DNA of 64,000 nt from Buxus sempervirens (lineage: Eukaryota > Streptophyta > Magnoliopsida > Buxales > Buxaceae). The translations under genes and the position numbers were made by a program. The notes below the pieces were generated by a model. That model worked only from the letters and a program-made list of their open reading frames with translations. It had not been told where the DNA came from and ran no database searches. The stretch covers positions 10,596,858-10,660,857 of the forward strand of contig OX387190.1 in NCBI GenBank assembly GCA_947561395.2, written 5' to 3'. This document shows, piece by piece, positions 34,667 to 46,222 of this stretch (its first letter is position 1; every line of letters starts with the position of its first letter).

Positions 34667-35897
34667 AATTGTGTACATAGCCGAAATTCAATCTAGGTTG
34701 ACCGAACTATGTTTTCGGGCAACCTGGAAAAATTACAGAAATGCAATCTTTGGCTTTTTACTTAATTCTTAATCCTTTTTTTTATTTATCAAATTAAGCA
34801 TATCCAGAAGGGTTTTTGGTCAACCCATAACCCTTGATGGGCCTTGGGTCCAGTGGGCCCAAATTGAATACCAGTGGGCCTTCCAATGGGGCCCCACTCC
34901 TTCTGACTAATACACTTGACTAAAATAAATAAGACAACACATAATAAAGGGCCATACTCTTCGATGCTCAGTTAAGGGCCAACATGAAGCATGCTTGGAT
35001 AGTTTTAGATGGTTTGGCCATGACCTAGGGTTTGGGCCTATCGGGCCCTGTCTCTTTCAAAGAAAAACCCGTTTATCAAAAAAGGAGGGATATATATCCC
35101 TTACTGACAAAAGACTTGGGTTTTCAAACCTAAGCCTAGGAGATGGGCCCCAAGCCATCCCTAGCCCAATTGAGCCAAGTTAAAGCAAAGAAAATAAAAT
35201 CAAAGGAAGCCATAGTAGGGCCCACCTTGAGGACCCGCAAATCATCCAAGCCCACTAAAAGGCATAAACCTTAATCCTAACCTCTTTTAACCTTAACTTA
35301 ATAAAATTAATCAAACTTAACCAAAACCCTAAAGGGCTTTTAGGCTTAGATTAAGCCCACAAAAGGGACATATGGGCTATACCTTAGCCTATCTGGGATT
35401 CCGCGGGCCTTCCACCGGGGCCCGCCCAATCAGATTAAGATTACTTAATGAAGAAGATAAAAACAAATAAGGGGACCTACACCACTCATATGGTCCCCAC
35501 ACAGACTTAGATCTACGAGTGCATATCTGTTTAAGACGGTTGAGACACAATCAGTTGACTCTATTGAAATTAACTAGGATGACCCATGGGATCCGTCACC
35601 CAATTGGGCGGACCAGGGTGTCTATGGACTTCCCCGGACCGTAACCGAGAACTTATTAGGAATCTCAAGCCGCAGACCACCTAATAGACGAACACTAGGC
35701 ACCCAAGTGTCTGCCTGCACCCCATCAGACAGTGGCGACTCCCCATTCCGCATTTCCTTGTCCCAATCCCGAAGGCACGCAATCTTTCGTGCTTTTGCCA
35801 GGTATCACGTCAGGAACCATTAATCCTTAAAGAAAACACGCACTCACGCGCACCTTCCAAGATCCTAGTATGCGGCCCATGGATCGACGCGCGCACA

Positions 35898-36328
35898 GTG
35901 TGGACCAATGAATGTCAAATCTTGGCAAAGGGAGTCCTATTTCATCACATTAATAGATGATTACATGTGATATGGATATGTTTTCTTGATCTCGAGTAAG
36001 TCAGAAGCATTAGATCGCTTCAGGCGTTTCTTGGCTGAGGTCGAAAATCAATTAGAAAGGCATGTTAAGTACTTAAGGACCAATAGAGGTCGCGAATACT
36101 TATTTGAGCTTGTCCAGGAGCTCTGTGAAGAAAAATGAATCCTGAGGTAGTTAACGAAGCCAGGAACTCTACAACAAAATGGCATTGCAGAAAGGAGGGA
36201 TAAAACTTTGCTGGATATGGTGAGGTCAATGATGGTACCTTCGTATAAGCTTTTGGGGAGATGCATTAATGACTGTAGCTTATATCCTTAACCAAGTTCC
36301 TACAAAGTCAATTCCTCTTATTCCGTGT
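35898..36328 (+). mobile_element. Copia fossil 2, integrase core part
   Basis: Plus-strand integrase core: ITLIDDYM near 35960, YGYVFLISSKSEAL, KYLRTNRGREYL near 36080, and [18 protein letters not shown] near 36190, ending in [13 protein letters not shown]-like sequence. Reverse transcriptase and 3' LTR are not present to the right; another repeat begins at 36329. Confidence 0.88.
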
Positions 36329-36684
36329 AAGACCCCAAATTTTTGGATAATAATTAAGGCATAAATAAATAAAAAAAATAAGGGTATAAATAAAGTGGAA
36401 ATAAAAGAGGAGAAACTTATAGGATTAAGAATTTTAAAAATAAAAGAGAATTTTGAAATGAAATCAATTTAGGAGGATAAAAGGGTATTTTAGTAAATTC
36501 CAAAAGGACAAATTAATAAATTAAATCATTAGATAATTAATACAATTGGAAAATAAAATTTAAAGTTTAGTTGGGTCAGGTTAGAAGTTAAATAGTAATA
36601 AGTATGGCTTAAAAGAAGAAAAAGGGGCAATTTGGTAATTATAATTAATTAGTGGCTTTAATTTGGAGAAAAAGTGACTTAACA
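36329..36684 (+). mobile_element. LTR-like fragment between Copia fossil 2 and the Tat element
   Basis: Begins TGTAAGACCCCAAATTTTTG and could end GTGACTTAACA, about 356 bp, very AT-rich. The start is like other LTR starts in the window, but no target duplication or partner was found. It might equally be the end of a larger deleted element. Confidence 0.35.
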
Positions 36685-38640
36685 GATGTGGTCAAATACA
36701 TGCTTACGCATCCAACAGTAAGCGGCCGGCTCGGTAAGTAGACATTAGCTTTGATTGAATTTGATTTTAAGTATGTACCACTAAAAGCTGTCAAAGGACA
36801 AGCTTTGGCTGATTTCTTGGCCGATCACCCATCCGGTATCCAGGAAAATGAACTAGATATCTCGGTTTTTCACGCCGGTTTCTTTTATTCGGAGTTTCAG
36901 CCATAGACTTCGAAGTTTGATGGGTCAAAAACAGAATCGGCTTCCGAGATCAACATCATTATAATTTCGCCAAGAGGAGAAAGACATGAATATGCATTCC
37001 AACTTAAAGAACAATCAACAAATAATCAAGCAGAGTTTGAGGCTTTGATTATTGGCATGGAAATCTTATGGGAAATGGGTGTTCACACCATTACCATAAT
37101 GGGAGATTCTCAGCTAGTTCTGAAACAAATGGAGGGACATTATAGTTGCAATAGCGAGATGTTAATACCTTTACTAAAAAAGGCAAGGTTTCTGGCCGAA
37201 CAATTCAATCGGGTGGAATTTGAATATAGGCCAAGGAACAAAAATTGTGAAGCTAATGAGCTTGCTCAAATTGCATCAAGCCTCAGGCTTTACAGTTCGT
37301 CTCGAACGGTAACAGTGCAATCTTTACCTTCCACTGGAAAGAGACAGTTTTTGGTAGATTCCCATGCATGTTTTAATCAAACAATACAGCTAGATTGGAG
37401 GAAAGAGATGTGGGAATATCTCCGAGATCCTACTAGCAAGGTGAATAGGGCAGTTAAAAGAAGAGCGGGTATTTACTTCATTTTTGGTGATGAACTATAC
37501 AGAAAGGGTTTCGATGATATATCTCTTCGATGTTTGATTCACTCAGAGGCGATGTTAGTCATGGCTGAAATACATGAAAGAATATGCAGCGCACATCAAG
37601 TTGGTATCAAAATGCGATGGATGTTACGCCGGCATGGTTACTATTGGCTGACCATTTTGAAAGACTGCCAGGCATTTGCAGCCGGTTGTCAAGAATGTCA
37701 AAAACATGGACCAGTTCAGAGGGTGCCATCAATCAATTTACAATTAATAGTCAAGCCATGGCCTTTTCGAGGATGGGCAATGGATTTGATAGGAAAGGTA
37801 TATCCTCCCTCGTCCGGGTTACATAATTTTATCATAGTTGCTACCGATTATTTCACTAAATGGGTTGAGGCTAAACCTTTAAAAAAGGTGGAATAATCGG
37901 ATGTAGTTGAATTTATCAAAGAACAAATCATTCATAGTTATGGCATCGCGAAAACCATTACAACGGATTTCGGCACTGTTTTCATTGGTGAAGCAGTAAA
38001 TGAGTTTGCCAAACAATATGGCATAAGAATGATTCGATCAACTCCTTATTATGCTCAGGCAAATGGCCAAGCAGAGGCAACTAATAAGGTATTGAAAAAT
38101 ATTTTGAGGAAGATGATAGAAGACAAGCCATGAAATTGGTGCAAGCTTTTATCAGAAGCCTTATGGGCATACCAAACTTCTTATAAGACCTCTATTGGAA
38201 CAAGTCCATTTGCCTTAACTTTCGGTCATGAGGCAATTATTCCAATAGAAATCACAGTGAAGTCATTAAAAGTGGCTATTCAGAATAATTTTACACCCAA
38301 AGAATATTTGGAAGCCATGTTGGCAGAACTAGAGGACTTGGAGGAAGTCAGGAAAATGATTCTAAGTAGATAATTGGCACTTAAAGAAAGGGTTGCCAGA
38401 TCGTACAACCGACAGGTCAAACACAAGTCTTTTGCTCAGGGTGATTTAGTATGGAAGACACTTCTTCCAATTGGCAAAAAAGACTTTCCATATGGTAAGT
38501 GGTCGCCCACATGGGAAGGACTATTACGAATTAGTAAGGTAATGCCGGGGGGGGGGGGGGGGGGGGGGGCATATTACATTCAATCACTTGAGAGAAGAAA
38601 AATTCATTAACGACCAGTTTTTAAAGCGGCATTATCCTAC
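36685..38640 (+). mobile_element. Tat-lineage Ty3/Gypsy fossil: RNase H, second RNase H and integrase
   Basis: Plus-strand pol, in order: the RT/RNase H end (VKYMLTHPTVSGRLGK, KAVKGQALADFLADHP); a second RNase H (FDGSKTESASEI near 36920, NNQAEFEALIIGMEI near 37025, MGDSQLVLKQMEGHY near 37100); the integrase zinc finger (H-H then C-C, HQVG...GCQECQ, 37590-37700); and the integrase core (RGWAMDLIGKV, FIIVATDYFTKWVEAK, TTDFGTVF, YYAQANGQAEATNKVLK). The extra RNase H is the mark of the Tat lineage. The 5' LTR, gag and protease are absent here. Broken by several changes. The 3' LTR of matching orientation is at 51963-53117. Confidence 0.9.
38547..38569. repeat. poly-G run, 23 bases
   Basis: An uninterrupted run of 23 G, within the conserved Gly-Gly region near the end of Gypsy integrase. 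Preceded by AATGCC and followed by CATATT. Confidence 0.98.
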
Positions 38641-39412
38641 TCTATGGGAAAATCGCGAAAATCATAACCATCAAGAAGAGAGTTCCAAACAAAACTAAAT
38701 CCCCAAAACTTGGCATTTATATTGCCAGAAAAATTGGCAATGTAAGAATCTCTAAAATGATACGCCGCCAGTTGGACAATGCAGAAGGAACTGAATAAAA
38801 GATTTTTCTTGAGATTTGCAAGATCTCGTTGGTCTTTTTCTAAGAGCATGGTCTAGAAATACCCGAGCCAGTATGTAGGAATTGGCCATCTTCATCTTAA
38901 GTAGGATGCAATAATCAGATGACGCAAAGAAAAAGATGGTAAAGGTAGTGGACGACCGACTGCTAACTATGGTCATCAAGATAATGTTTGAGAACAGAGG
39001 AGCCAACCTAGCCGAGAAGTCACTGGGATTGGGCGAATTGGGAAAATGCCATCTCTCCTTTGAGAAACTCTTCCCTTTTCGCTAACCCCATCTCTGAGAT
39101 GGGGTGAAGAGGGAAAATTTCATTCCCTCATTGGAGGCCGGCGCATGTGCCGGGTATTCTTCTTTGGCCTTCACTGACGCCGTCCCTATGAGGCAGAGAT
39201 ATGGGGAAACCTAGTTTATTTCCTAAGACCTTCTAGTCCAGGCTGAATTATTCGGCCTTGATTGTATGAAAGAACCATGAAGGTTTGGCTTTGGTTGTAT
39301 AAAAGACTAGTGATATAATAAAATTCTTTGATTTCAGTTTTCTTATTTTTATAAGTTATGCCAAGTATTCTATTTTTTAGAAAATGAATATACTAACAAA
39401 ACATGCAATATG
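38641..39412 (+). mobile_element. Tat element, spacer after pol
   Basis: Non-coding part of the Tat element between pol and the nested LTR. It has a CCGGCGCATGTGCCGG palindrome near 39136 and no recognisable gene. Confidence 0.5.
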
Positions 39413-40450
39413 TGTGCGCATGGGTCGCACGGGTAAAAATGGGAATTTGGAGTTGCCACTGCCTGATGGGGTGCAGGCAGACACCTGGGTGCCTATGTTT
39501 GTCTATTAAGGCTCGGTCTACGGCTAGAGATTCTAAGCAAGTTCTCGGTTGCGGTCTGGGGAAGTCCGTGGACACCCCAGTCCACCCCGTCGGATGACGG
39601 GTCCCATAGGTTTTCCTGGTTCTGAGTCAACTCGGTATCTCACTCACACGATTCCTAATCCAGTATTCAATTCGATTAAGTCTGGTGGGACCGCCAAAGT
39701 GGTGTGGGTCCCTTTACTTGTTTTTATCTTTTTTATTATTCAGTGAAGTGAGTCTGATTAGGTGGGCCCCGTTGGAAGGCCCACGGATCCCTTGGTGGGC
39801 CAAGTGTGGCTCACATGTTCCCTTGGTGGGCCTTAGTCTAAACCTGAGAGGCCCTTTGGGCTTTGGTTAAATGAATTGATTTATTTGAAATTCAGGTTTA
39901 AGGTTAAATGATTTTCATGCCAAGTGGGCCGAGATTACTTTGTGGGCCCACGAGTGAACCACACAGATGGTTGCCAAGTGACTTGAGTTATCTTTGATTA
40001 ATCTTTGCCAAAATGGGTCAGGCTTTGGGCTTGGGGCCCTTTACCTAGGCTTGGGCTTGAAAGCCCAAGACTTCCTGAGTTAAGGTTTGAAAACCCTAAT
40101 CTTATTTGGTTCAATGGGCTTAGTGGGCCCGAGAGGCCCTATCCATGGTCTCGGCCAAACCATACCTAAATCTAAGCAACATGCTTCCCAAGGGGGCTTT
40201 GGTAGGCCTCCAATGGTGTGGCCCACTCATTTAGTGAGATTATCTTGATTTAGCAAAATGTAATTTTGTTGGGCTTGGTGGGCCCCGTTGGAAGGCCCAC
40301 TGGAATCAAATTGGACCGGGTTGGTCCATGACCCGTCTTGGGTCTCCGGTTGACCCGGAAACCCCCCTGGTTCATCCGGATTGATAAAAAAAAGCAAGAA
40401 AACAGCACAAGGTCACAAAAGTAACAAAGAAAGGCAATCTGGCAGTGTAG

Positions 40451-40538
40451 CCGACCTGAAGTTCCAGCTACAAACAAAAACCCTTATGGTCGGATACAAA
40501 AGGAACCCTGCTGATCCGACCTGAGTTGTCGGATCAGC
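40451..40538. repeat. palindromes in the downstream part of the same LTR
   Basis: GCTGATCCGAC (40510-40520) and GTCGGATCAGC (40528-40538) form perfect 11-bp arms. GCCGACCTG and GGTCGGATAC lie just before. The ATCCGAC core is the same as in the upstream array at 42150-42360 of this LTR. Confidence 0.93.
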
Positions 40539-42149
40539 ATAGAAAGTGGCATTTTCAAATTTTTACCAGTGGGCTTCGGTTCTTGGGTCTTCTAGGATGT
40601 TCCAGTAATTGTGTGGGCCCACAGTGGTTCAGGAAGATGGGGAAGACCCCATTTCAATATTTTTTGAGATTTTTACAACAAAGCAAGGAGGGGAGATGCA
40701 TGGGAGGTTGCCTCTTCCCCTTTTGGACCATGTGCAATGACTAAACAGGGGCCAAGGGGTCCCTGTTTTGGTTTACAATTCCATACGAAACAGTAAGCGT
40801 AAAAGAAAATGATACAAACTAAGCAAAAGGGGTGCTCAAAACCCAATCCATACTATGACTCAAGGCACTAAACCATACGCCTCCTCATGCCTTATGCAAG
40901 AGGAAAGATGTTAATACAAGTAAATAAACATAGCATGCTTCTAAAGTGGGGAGTGTGTCATCACATGGTGCTTATGCAATCAAAGAGGCAAGCCATGTGT
41001 ATAAAAAAAAAAAAAAGGTGCATACTGTTGAGAAGTGGAACAGCCATTGTAAAGAGGAGAAAGGCATGCTTAACATGACAGAAATAATGCAAAATGAAGT
41101 GGAGGGGTAGCTTGCATGTGCATGGTTGGTGGGTTGGACTTGGGAAGTGTATAACACTTTGGTAAACATGCAATATAATAGAAGAAAGGGCAAGAGGGCC
41201 TGCTGCCATCCCTGGCAGCAGCTCATGCAAGCTAAAACATGGGGGCTACGGGTAAGGGGAGCATGCTTGGTAGTTCCAAAACAGTAGCACAACAGTAAAA
41301 GGGAATGGGGAGCAGGGCCGTGGAGCTATAGGTACACACATATTGGCATGAAGATGCCCACACACAATCTCATGCTAGATTACTTTAAACCATGCAAAAT
41401 GGAGGGCATACCAACATCAAACCGGCAGCATACAAGAAGCATACATCATGAAAACACCAAGGATCTGGGAAGGAAAGCACACACAAAAAGAATACAAAAG
41501 AAGGGATGATGGGGATTACGCAGGGGTACAAAAGATGAAAAAACCAAAAGGGAACATGCTCCCCCATTAGAAACGAAGAGGGAACAACACAATATTTACG
41601 TAAAACAGTAGCCATGAACACTTTAGACCAAGCTTGGGACCCCTCATTCTCTCCTTAATCCGACCAAACCTTCATCTTTACCTTCCAAGAGTAATCACTC
41701 TTAGAGAACCATGAAAAGAGAGTAATGAGAGGAGAAGGATGTGCGCACATACTCATAACAGCATCCTCATAACATGATTAACATCCTTCATGCTTCAAAT
41801 GAGTCAATATTCATATATGTTAAAGAAAATAACCTAAGGAAGCTCATCTTGGGTCTCAAACCTTTGGGGAATGGGTGTGAAGCCCCATTTGGAGCCGAAA
41901 CGGGTGTTGGACAGCACCTCTCCAACAACAGCAACCTTTCCTCCTTCTCTTGCTTGGGTGAGAATGGAGAAGAAAAGAGGAGGGTAGGGGTAAGATGGTC
42001 AAGCAAGGAAGTGTTTAGGTTTGGGGAGCAAGGAGGGGCTCAGGGGAAGGGCCTTCGTGCCTGGAACAATGGAGGGAAGAGGTGGAAGCAAGCCAAGAAG
42101 AGCCAACCCTCGAAATGGGGCTGCTGTTGCCTTTTTATAGATAAATTTT

Positions 42150-42360
42150 TGTATACGGCATTTAATGTCGGATACACTACACTTCCTTTGTATCCGACAT
42201 AAAATATCGGATACAAACACAATTATTTCAAAAATTTAATTTTCTGCGCATATCTGTCAGCGACTCTGCGCGAATCTCGCGGGTAAATCTCTTGTATTCG
42301 GAAATATATGTCGGATATGAAGAAAAGCATGTGTATCCGACATATATGGTCGGATAAAAG
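42150..42360. repeat. palindrome array upstream of the LTR TATA box
   Basis: GTATCCGA (42190-42197) with TCGGATAC (42207-42214) is an exact pair. Similar units lie at about 42150-42177, 42293-42320 and 42332-42355. All use the TCCGAC/GTCGGA core. On the minus strand the array sits just upstream of the TATA box. Confidence 0.93.
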
Positions 42361-42914
42361 CACGATATTTACAGATTTGCCCTTCGACTTGACCGATTTG
42401 ACACTTTTGGATATCCGCAGATTGCCCTCTGCGAATTTTGGTTTAGTCCCTGAGATATTTAGCAAGTTTTTTTTTATTTTTAAAGATTGCCCCCCGAGAT
42501 ATTTTGTTGCGTTTGCGGCCACGTGTGCAGTTTTCGGTTTTGTTGCTTGGTAGCTTCAATTGCTCATAACTTCTTCATCCGAACTCCGATTTGAGCAAAC
42601 TCAATTGCGTTAGAACCGTATCGGAGTCCTATATCCATTGGGATAGGATTAAGTAGTTGATTTGGGGTTTAGCAGAAAGTCAACTTTCGGCTCCCCTTCA
42701 AGTTTGACCGGCCTGCCGATCCTTCATTCGGGCTCCGATTCCAGCAAACTCAGTTGCGTTGGAACCGTGGATTCTCTATCCACTGAGATAAAGCAAGGTG
42801 GTCAATTATCACTTGATCAAAAATTCAACTTTTGTCCCCTCAGGGTTTGACTTTCAGCTAGGGTTTTCATTTTCAGCATTTCCGGGGGTGCAAAAATGAG
42901 ATGCTTACAATATG

Positions 42915-43163
42915 CATTTAAGAAAGTTGAAGTCGACCAACCGGCTAACGACCAACCAGCTAACGAAAGAAAATTAAACATGCCACCTATATGGCACAAA
43001 TCTAGTTAATACCGATGACATGGTATGGTGTTACGAAAAGTTTTTTTAGAAAAGGTAAAAACTTACCTTTCAAATAGTGACTTAAACCTAGCATAGTCAC
43101 TCATGGCCTGTTCCCATATGCACGTCGCCCTCGCCCGCTATGCTTCCATCTCATCCTCGTCCA
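42915..43163. mobile_element. Tat element, spacer before the antisense PMD gene A
   Basis: Short AT-rich stretch continuing the Tat sequence after the solo LTR insertion. It contains a duplicated CGACCAACC-GCTAACGA motif near 42937-42967. No gene. Confidence 0.45.
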
Positions 43164-45855
43164 TCAGCCGGTACAGCAACCATGAACAACTGACATGATC
43201 AACCTCCTTTGAGCCCGAATAGACTCTCTGATATTATCCTCCATGGTCTGCAACAGCGCCAATTCAGAAGAGTTGTTCGAGGAAGGGGCAGACTTTGCCA
43301 AAGAAGCTCTCTTATAAGCAATGTCACGTAAGGTTTCCTCCAGATTGGTTATTTGACGTCGATATCTGAAAGCAACATACACTTCCTTCTTTAGCTCAGA
43401 TTGTCTAGCCAACACATAGTGAAGAGTGTTGACCGCTTCTCTCAACCTTGGAATGGCACTATAAAAATCAAACATGGAAAACAGATGTTCCAGTTCCAAG
43501 GGATACCTGTCCGACCCCACTCCGATGGCACGCCCCAATAGAATCTGTATCTCGTTCACTTCAATGTTCGAAAGATGCTCGGGTTGGCGAAGAACAAGAG
43601 AGCAAAGCCGTTCTCGACCATCAAAATTTGAAAGAAACCCGGGGTGAAGCCCATCTCCAAACTCAGAAAATCGAAGGAGACGCTTTGCTTCCCTAAACCA
43701 TTCCCGAACAAAGCCAAAGCAGTATCAGGAAGATTACGAAACTCCGTCGTTTTGGATAAATGGTCTTCAGGCATAGGATTTTCAGTTGGAGACGATAGGT
43801 CGTCAAAAAGAGCAGCCGAAGGAATATCAGAAGGGAGAGTAGAGGGACTAGCTTCATCAAAATTACAACTAAACACCGGAGGAGTAGGGTTTTCTTGTTC
43901 TGGCAAAGACATACTGGATGGAGAACTAGTAAGGACAGCAGCAGGAATGTCAGCCATGGGAGGATGAACTGAAGAAATCGCAAAATCAAATGGACTAGGA
44001 GGGGCTACCAGAGGAGAAGACGGACCACTACCCGTGGAGGGAACGCAAGTTTCCCATTGGGGACGGAATAGGTTTATATCTTCTCCCCCGCTTGACAAAT
44101 CATCAGCAATTTCAATATGCTCCCCAGGACGCCGAACCTGGAATCTCAGGCTTGAACGAGTGACATAAGTTCGGCTTCCGGAGGGATTGCTAGCCTCCAC
44201 AGTCTTCTTCTTCTTCAACGGTTCACCGGAAGATGGTTTAGTCTTGACAGCAGTCGGTTTCCTTTTGAATTCAGCGCTTTATTCGATCAGCTACCACTCT
44301 CATCACTTGAAATCCATATTCAATGTGAGAATAAGGTAAGGAAGATAAAATCAAATCCGAAGTTATAGATAACATTACCGAGATGTGAAAACTGAGTTTC
44401 AAGAGACGAAGGAATATTTTCTATGCTTCGGGCATCGAAAGAAGAAGGGTGAAATAGTTCGACATAAAATTCCATGTCATGGGAGATTAGTTTTGAGTAA
44501 AACTGATCCCACGACAACCGGAATGAAGGCTCGGCATCAGCAACCTGGAGTGCGGCAACTGCGCGGAATCTGTTGACAAGGTTTTGAAACTGAGAAGTAA
44601 CAGCAACAGAATACAAATTGCTAATGGTTGGCTTGGATGTTCCAGGAGGGTCATTGATAGAAGGAAAGTTAACAATGGGAATGCCCTGACCATAACCCAG
44701 CTGCCGACTGACGAAATTCGGCAAATAGACTTCAACTCCTTCTCGCCGAGAAACAGGAGGAGTAGCACGGTTATATAGGCCAAAAGGGACTTCCCGGGCC
44801 ATGAGAAGACTTGTAGCAGTGTAGCGGAGATGATCGGGAGATGCATGAGTGGACTCATAAAAAGGGGTGCCGTTGTTTTCATCAAAAGAGAAACGGTAAA
44901 ATGGTGGAGGAGGTTGTTCTTGCATTCTAGTAAAGAAAAGCTCAAAAACAGTTCTGAAAGAAAGTTGCAGGGATATCGCCAAAATCCAAGACCGCCCAGC
45001 ATAATGGAGTTCGGGACGTGGTGAATTTTGAGGCTCGCAAAAGACACCGGGAAAGTATTCATAGAACCAAAATTGAAGAAACCAGAACGGACCGCCAGTA
45101 TGTGCAAATCGATCAATGGAAAGGTTATATAAACCCCGGTAAACATGGCTGAGGAAAAAAGGGGCTAGAGCAAGACGACGATCTTGGGCAAGAGCAACCG
45201 CAATACCAGAAAACTCTTTGACCATTTGGCCGAAAGCACCACAGAGTATGAATTGACATATGAACATTAGAAGGAAGGAGCAATTCTCCTACATGGTGGG
45301 CGGAGTATTAGGATCCTCAATCCGTTCGGCACAATAAAAAGTACCGAAAGCAGAACTGGCATGAGTAGTGTCAAAAACCGTGGATGAGAATTAAGACAAA
45401 TGGTGATCTATCTCTTCACCAAGAACATGGAGTCCAGTGATAGAGCAAACATCGAGGATGGTAGGAGTCATGAGACCATGATAGGAGGAGAAAGTATTGG
45501 AACCCCGACACCAAAAAAGCGTGGCTACCCCAAGAAGAATGGGATTGATGGGGATATAGAAAGTGGAGTAAAGAATTAACTCGGCTATGCCGAGACTGAT
45601 CCAACGTTCCATGAAAAATGGCTGCAACCTGGCAACCCATTGGTTCCACTCTACGATATGTCTAGGCCAAGATCGAGGAAGGTAAGGAAAAGCAAGATTA
45701 CCCTAGTTCGAGGGTGTTTCTTCCAAAATCAAATGGGAAGAAGGGGACAGTACATCCGGAACCGGAGTATCAACCAGAGGAGCATAAGGATTGAGAACAG
45801 TGCCTTGGGTACATTCAACAAAGAGGTTCATTTCTTTGAAGTTCTCTTTAGCCAT
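43164..45855 (-). pseudogene. plant-mobile-domain (PMD) gene A, carried antisense in the Tat element
   Basis: Captured host-type gene on the strand opposite to pol. The N-terminus starts MAKENFKEMNLFVECTQGT at 45855. The PMD (aminotransferase-like) follows: FWCRGSNTFSSYHGLMTPTI and DVCSITGLHVLGEE (45530-45400), then LAPFFLSHVYRGLYNLSIDR and GPFWFLQFWFYEYFP (45170-45050), and VYLPNFVSRQLGYGQGIP (about 44730-44680). A Ser/Pro-rich linker spans 44218-43600. The C-terminus (43559-43164) is charged and predicted by eye to be coiled coil. PMD proteins are known as silencing/meristem factors (MAIN/MAIL1 group) and as cargo of mobile elements. The architecture matches PMD gene B. It is treated as part of the fossil; an intact spliced product is not claimed. 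Confidence 0.8.
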
Positions 45856-46222
45856 GATCAATGGAAAACAGTTTAGGAAAAAGCAGTTCAGAAAGAAGCA
45901 GTTCAGGAAGAAGGGAAAACGAAGGTAACGAAGGAGAAAGGACTGCTCGGGAAGGAGGGGAAAATTTGAAATCATTACCGTATTGGGAAGGGTTAACCTA
46001 ATCAATATAGCGGTTATCTGCCCGAGGTAATTGATACGGCGGCTCGACTCTGTGCCATTGATGCATTTCAGATTGACATCAGATGAGCAAAAAGAATGGC
46101 CGATGTAGAAAAGATATGTTGAAATAATAATTTTCGCCGTAAAGAAAGGCTAATATTACTGGCCGTGGCGGTTATTTTGATGGACGTAAGAAAGTTATAA
46201 AATCTTGCAAAGTTAAGAGATT
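45856..46222. mobile_element. spacer between the two PMD genes
   Basis: A short stretch upstream of PMD gene A on the minus strand, so it may hold that gene's own promoter. No firm TATA box was seen. Confidence 0.4.

Larger units (their letters stand above)
31868..35897 (+). mobile_element. solo LTR (4.0 kb including a nested MITE), target duplication GTGTG
   Basis: Starts TGTAAGCACCTCATTTTTTC and ends GACGCGCGCACA. The flanks are GTGTG at 31863-31867 and 35898-35902. TATA-like CTATATAAGG is at 33401-33410, and GTGGCGACT at 35732-35740. Taking out the MITE it is about 3.2 kb. The start matches the reverse LTR at 39413-42909, so both belong to one family. No internal region. Confidence 0.9.
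39413..42909 (-). mobile_element. solo LTR (3.5 kb), reverse, target duplication ATATG
   Basis: The minus strand begins TGTAAGCATCTCATTTTTGC at 42909 and ends CCATGCGCACA at 39413. The flanks are ATATG at 39408-39412 and 42910-42914. The minus-strand TATA box (CTATAAAAAG) is at about 42131-42140. GCCACTGCCTGA near 39457 is the reverse of the GTGGCGACT-type motif seen in the sister LTRs. No internal part. Same family as 31868-35897. Confidence 0.9.

Noticed and set aside
41774-42202. 142-codon plus-strand frame
   Set aside because: It lies antisense in the leader of a solo LTR, with no known domain.
44385-45024. Plus-strand frames within the PMD region
   Set aside because: They are shadows of the minus-strand PMD frame, which carries the conserved motifs.
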